Of a DNA stretch of 14,630 nucleotides, positions 12,246 to 14,630 are shown piece by piece (positions within the stretch are counted from its first letter, which is position 1; every line of letters begins with the position of its first letter). Source of the DNA: an uncultured Dysosmobacter sp. (GTDB lineage Bacteria; Bacillota; Clostridia; Oscillospirales; Oscillospiraceae). Position numbers and translations under genes: made by a program. The stretch lies in NCBI GenBank assembly GCA_934504065.1, contig CAKSVQ010000046.1:1-14630 (forward strand). Reading direction: 5' to 3'. The notes beneath the pieces are model-generated. The model did no database searches, had not been told where the DNA came from, and saw only the letters and a program-made list of their open reading frames with translations.

Positions 12246-13682
12246 ATGGCACAGGATAAAAAAGTTGAACAGATCACCAGCATGGAGGATGATTTCGCCC
12301 AGTGGTATACGGACATCTGCAAAAAGGCAGAGTTGATCGATTACTCCAGCGTCAAGGGCTTTATGATCCTGCGCCCTTATGGCTACGCCATCTGGGAAAA
12401 CATCCAGCGCATCATGGACGGCGAGTTTAAAAAGACCGGACACGTCAACGTGGCGATGCCTGCCCTGATCCCGGAGAGCCTGCTGCAAAAGGAGGGCGAA
12501 CTGGTCAACGGCTTTGCCCCTGAGGTGGCTTGGGTCACCATGGGCGGCAGCGACAAGCTGGAAGAGCGCCTTGCCTTCCGCCCCACCTCCGAGACCATGT
12601 TCTGTGACCACTGGCACAGCGTTTTGCAGACCTACCGCCAGCTCCCCATGCTCTATAACCAGTGGTGCTCCGTGGTGCGGTGGGAAAAGACCACCCGCCC
12701 CTTCCTGCGTTCCCGGGAATTCTGGTGGCAGGAGGGGCACACCATCCATGAGACCGCCGAGGAGGCCGAAAAGGAGACGGAGCAGCAGCTCAACTGCTAT
12801 GCCGACTTCTGCCGCAACGCGCTGGCCATGCCCGTGGTGAAGGGCCGCAAGACGGAAAAGGAAAAGTTTGCCGGAGCTGAGGCTACCTATACCATTGAAT
12901 GCATGATGAAGGACCGCAAGGCTTTGCAGTCCGGCACCAGCCACTATTTTGGCGACAAATTCTCCCACGCCTACGACGTGACCTTTACCGGACGGGACAA
13001 TAAGCTTCAGTATCCCTTCCAGACCTCTTGGGGCACCACCACCCGGCTGATCGGCGCGGTCATCATGACCCACGGCGACAACAACGGCCTGGTGCTGCCC
13101 CCCGCCATCGCCCCCATCCAGGTGGTGGTCATTCCCGTGGCGGCCCACAAGCCCGGCGTGATGGAAGCCGCCGCCGGATTGAAAGAGCGTCTGGTGGCCG
13201 CTGGCTTGCGGGTGAAGCTGGACGATTCCGACAACTCCCCCGGCTGGAAGTTTGCCGAGTATGAGATGAAGGGTGTGCCTGTCCGCGTGGAGATCGGTCC
13301 CCGCGATCTGGAAAAGGGCCAGTGCTGCCTTGCCCGCCGCGACACCGGAGAGAAGACCTTCGTGGCGCTGGAGGAACTGGAGGCGCAGGTGCAGTCCCTG
13401 CTGACCGCCGTGCACGACAACCTCTATGCTCAGGCGGAGAAGAATCTGGAGGACAACACCTTCGACCTGAACTCCTGGCAGGAGGTCAAGGAGATGGTGG
13501 AGACCCACGGCGGCTTTGCCCGCACCAAGTGGTGCGGTAAGCTGGAGTGCGAGGTGAAGATGAAGGAGCTGGCCGGAGTGTCCAGCCGCTGCATGCCGCT
13601 TCAGCAGTCCGGCACTGAGGGCGTCTGCCCCGTGTGCGGCGAGAAGTGCACCACGGATATTTACTGGGGCGTGGCCTATTAA
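12246..13682 (+). CDS. proS: Prolyl-tRNA synthetase, eukaryote/archaeon-like type
   Basis: A 478-residue class II aminoacyl-tRNA synthetase that charges tRNA-Pro in the cytosol. Length and layout match the short type without the bacterial editing insertion. Motif 1 lies around residues 60-80 (His-Val-Asn-Val-Ala-Met-Pro-Ala-Leu-Ile-Pro). The proline-site Arg-Pro-Thr-Ser-Glu-Thr is at 112-117. Motif 2 is Arg-Trp-Glu-Lys-Thr-Thr-Arg-Pro-Phe-Leu-Arg-Ser-Arg-Glu-Phe (145-159). Motif 3 follows from about 262 (Trp-Gly-Thr-Thr-Thr-Arg) through Gly-Asp-Asn-Asn-Gly-Leu-Val-Leu-Pro-Pro (277-286). An anticodon-binding domain spans about 290-395, and a C-terminal zinc-binding domain contains Cys430, Cys435, Cys461 and Cys464, ending in the typical Tyr-Trp-Gly-Val-Ala-Tyr. 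The gene is divergent from the ygjP-like gene. Confidence 0.96.
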   Translation: MAQDKKVEQITSMEDDFAQWYTDICKKAELIDYSSVKGFMILRPYGYAIWENIQRIMDGEFKKTGHVNVAMPALIPESLLQKEGELVNGFAPEVAWVTMGGSDKLEERLAFRPTSETMFCDHWHSVLQTYRQLPMLYNQWCSVVRWEKTTRPFLRSREFWWQEGHTIHETAEEAEKETEQQLNCYADFCRNALAMPVVKGRKTEKEKFAGAEATYTIECMMKDRKALQSGTSHYFGDKFSHAYDVTFTGRDNKLQYPFQTSWGTTTRLIGAVIMTHGDNNGLVLPPAIAPIQVVVIPVAAHKPGVMEAAAGLKERLVAAGLRVKLDDSDNSPGWKFAEYEMKGVPVRVEIGPRDLEKGQCCLARRDTGEKTFVALEELEAQVQSLLTAVHDNLYAQAEKNLEDNTFDLNSWQEVKEMVETHGGFARTKWCGKLECEVKMKELAGVSSRCMPLQQSGTEGVCPVCGEKCTTDIYWGVAY

Positions 13683-13727
13683 GCCCTCTGTGATCCGGCG
13701 GTACAGAGCTTTTGAAAAAAATCATAA

Positions 13728-13776
13728 AATAAAAGAAAATCCTCTTGACATCAAGGGGATTTTCTTTTATTATAAA
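13728..13776 (+). terminator. Terminator of proS
   Basis: A 20-bp stem, 13728-13747 with 13752-13771 (one G-T pair), has a 4-nt loop ACAT. The foot of the stem is A-rich on the left and T-rich on the right, so the right arm itself supplies the U-run. It lies 46 nt after the proS stop. The TTGACA of the next promoter is formed by the top of its left arm plus the loop. Confidence 0.85.
13745..13773 (+). promoter_or_regulatory. Promoter of the S10 ribosomal protein operon
   Basis: A perfect TTGACA (13745-13750) and TATTAT (13768-13773, five of six) are exactly 17 nt apart. Both lie within the proS terminator hairpin. Transcription would start near 13780, giving a leader of about 278 nt before rpsJ. 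Confidence 0.75.
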
Positions 13777-13779
13777 TAA

Positions 13780-14057
13780 GTCCGCGCGGGATGACACACC
13801 GCCGTGTGGATACTGCGATGAACCGGGAGATTGCTCCGCAAGGAGGTAACTTCCGGGGAGTATGTCCGATAATCGGGCGGCTGAGAAGTTCTGTGCGTTG
13901 CGTAGATCGCCATGCCAGGGACGAAGTACCGGCCAGCTTTGCGGTCGGTATTTTTCATGAGCAGGAATGATACGCACGGATAAGCGTATAGAAAATCTCT
14001 CGCCGTAGGTCGTCGAGACCCGTACAACAACCTACGAAACATTGGAGGAGAACAACC
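13780..14057 (+). ncRNA. Long structured leader of rpsJ
   Basis: This gap has no plausible gene. It holds several hairpins: CACAC/GTGTG (13795-13799 with 13804-13808), CTCC/GGAG with a GCAA loop (13834-13845), a terminator-like stem (13927-13950), ATACGC/GCGTAT (13970-13975 with 13984-13989), and CGTAGGT/ACCTACG (14004-14010 with 14030-14036). The ribosome binding site GGAGGAG lies at about 14043-14049. Ribosomal operons often carry autoregulatory leaders, such as the L4-binding S10 leader of enterobacteria. Whether this is an equivalent element is inference. Confidence 0.6.
13927..13955 (+). terminator. Attenuator-like hairpin inside the rpsJ leader
   Basis: TACCGGCC (13927-13934) pairs with GGTCGGTA (13943-13950) over 8 bp with one G-T pair and an 8-nt loop. 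It is followed at once by five T (13951-13955). It has the form of an intrinsic terminator but stands about 100 nt before rpsJ within the same transcript, which is what an attenuator would look like. Confidence 0.6.
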
Positions 14058-14369
14058 ATGGCACAGAAAGAAATGATCCGCATTCGTCTCAAGGCCTATG
14101 ACCATCAGGTCATCGACCAGAGCGCAGAGAAGATCGTCGAGACCGCCAAGCGCACCGGCGCCGAGGTTTCTGGCCCCATCCCTCTGCCCACCAAGAAGGA
14201 AGTCGTCACCATCCTGCGGGCCGTGCACAAGTACAAGGACAGCCGCGAGCAGTTCGAGCGCCGCACCCACAAGAGACTGATCGACATCACCAAGTCCTCT
14301 CCCAAGACCGTGGAGGCTCTGATGGCTCTGGAGCTGCCCGCCGGCGTGGAGATCGAGATCAAGCTGTGA
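14058..14369 (+). CDS. rpsJ: Ribosomal protein S10 (uS10)
   Basis: A 103-residue S10 of the 30S subunit, also known as transcription factor NusE in antitermination complexes. The sequence is conserved throughout: [10 protein letters not shown] (7-16), Gly-Pro-Ile-Pro-Leu-Pro-Thr (39-45), the long loop with [16 protein letters not shown] (58-73), and [11 protein letters not shown] at the end. The ATG follows GGAGGAG. It is the first gene of the S10 operon and is followed by rplC, as expected. Its promoter overlaps the proS terminator. Confidence 0.98.
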   Translation: MAQKEMIRIRLKAYDHQVIDQSAEKIVETAKRTGAEVSGPIPLPTKKEVVTILRAVHKYKDSREQFERRTHKRLIDITKSSPKTVEALMALELPAGVEIEIKL

Positions 14370-14523
14370 TCGGCTGACCTCACACCGCAAACCCTTATTT
14401 TGTTTGCTGTCCCAAGCCCGTCAACTTGCGAGACGGGCGGGTCATGTCGGCAGAGCAATGCGGCGGGGACCCAACCCCGGATGTATCTAAGCCGACCAAT
14501 AACCTTTCAGGAGGAGAATACAC
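14370..14523 (+). ncRNA. Structured rpsJ-rplC spacer
   Basis: A 154-nt untranslated gap, much longer than the usual short spacing within this operon. Hairpins are GCAAAC/GTTTGC (14387-14392 with 14402-14407), GCCCGTC/GACGGGC (14416-14422 with 14432-14438) and CGGGG/CCCCG (14464-14468 with 14475-14479). AGCCGA (14490-14495) can pair with TCGGCT (14370-14375), just past the rpsJ stop. The overlapping GCCGAC (14491-14496) can instead pair with GTCGGC (14446-14451). These exclude each other. No T-run follows, so control, if any, would act on translation or stability of rplC. Confidence 0.5.
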
Positions 14524-14630
14524 ATGAAAGCTATCATCGGCAAAAAAGTGGGCATGTCCCAGATTTTTGACGAGAACGGCCACGTGATCCCCGTCACTGT
14601 CATTGAGGCGGGTCCCTGCACGGTCGTTCA
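14524..14630 (+). CDS. rplC: Ribosomal protein L3 (uL3), 5' part only
   Basis: The first 35 codons of L3, cut by the end of the window. The start [15 protein letters not shown] and the following [12 protein letters not shown] are typical of bacterial L3. A strong AGGAGGAG site precedes the ATG. The position directly after rpsJ is the standard S10-operon order. L3 is an early-assembly 50S protein near the peptidyl transferase centre. Confidence 0.96.
   Translation, partial: MKAIIGKKVGMSQIFDENGHVIPVTVIEAGPCTVV

Noticed and set aside
12042..13508. A 488-codon open frame on the minus strand
   Set aside because: It lies opposite proS, whose protein is unmistakable. The antisense frame is Gly/His/Leu-rich, without domains, and arises from GC-rich codon bias.

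Overview
The window looks like chromosomal core DNA from a GC-rich anaerobic Firmicute, most likely an Oscillospiraceae-type Clostridium relative. This is inferred from strong AGGAGG-type ribosome binding sites, sigma-A-like promoters, a Bacillus-type thymidylate synthase, the eukaryote/archaeon-like prolyl-tRNA synthetase common in Clostridia, and small DUF975/DUF1294 membrane proteins. I see no insertion sequence, phage gene, CRISPR array, tRNA or rRNA. Gene density is high and nearly every open frame has a recognisable family.

Layout from left to right. (1) A DUF1294 membrane protein (9-323). (2) A three-gene unit of two tandem MgtC/SapB-family membrane proteins and a PfkB-family sugar/nucleoside kinase (584-2926), preceded by a promoter and a hairpin-containing leader and closed by a bidirectional terminator. 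(3) folA (minus, 3002-3499) and thyA (plus, 3709-4539), divergent from a shared 209-bp gap: the two enzymes of the dTMP/tetrahydrofolate cycle. thyA is followed on the same strand by a polysaccharide pyruvyl transferase-family protein and a flavodoxin-like protein (to 6237). (4) A minus-strand pair, an RluA-type pseudouridine synthase overlapping a DUF975 membrane protein by 4 bp (8191-6510), divergent from an ABC-F ATPase of the Uup/YfmR type (8318-10087) and a small uncharacterised protein (10183-10542). (5) A second minus-strand pair, a YgjP-like metallopeptidase and a PurO-like IMP cyclohydrolase (12060-10827), divergent from proS (12246-13682). (6) The start of the S10 ribosomal protein operon: a 280-nt leader, rpsJ (14058-14369), an unusually long 154-nt structured spacer, and the first 35 codons of rplC, cut by the window edge.

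Protein content is ordinary. The less expected material is non-coding. The rpsJ promoter appears to be built into the proS terminator hairpin. The rpsJ leader contains a terminator-like hairpin with a U-run about 100 nt before the gene. The rpsJ-rplC spacer can fold in two mutually exclusive ways. Two convergent intergenic gaps (6238-6509 and 10543-10826) share short sequence modules in different order and each places a long hairpin directly after the stop codon of the minus-strand gene. No wholly new multi-gene system is evident; the best candidates for undescribed biology are these RNA elements and the double-MgtC/kinase operon.
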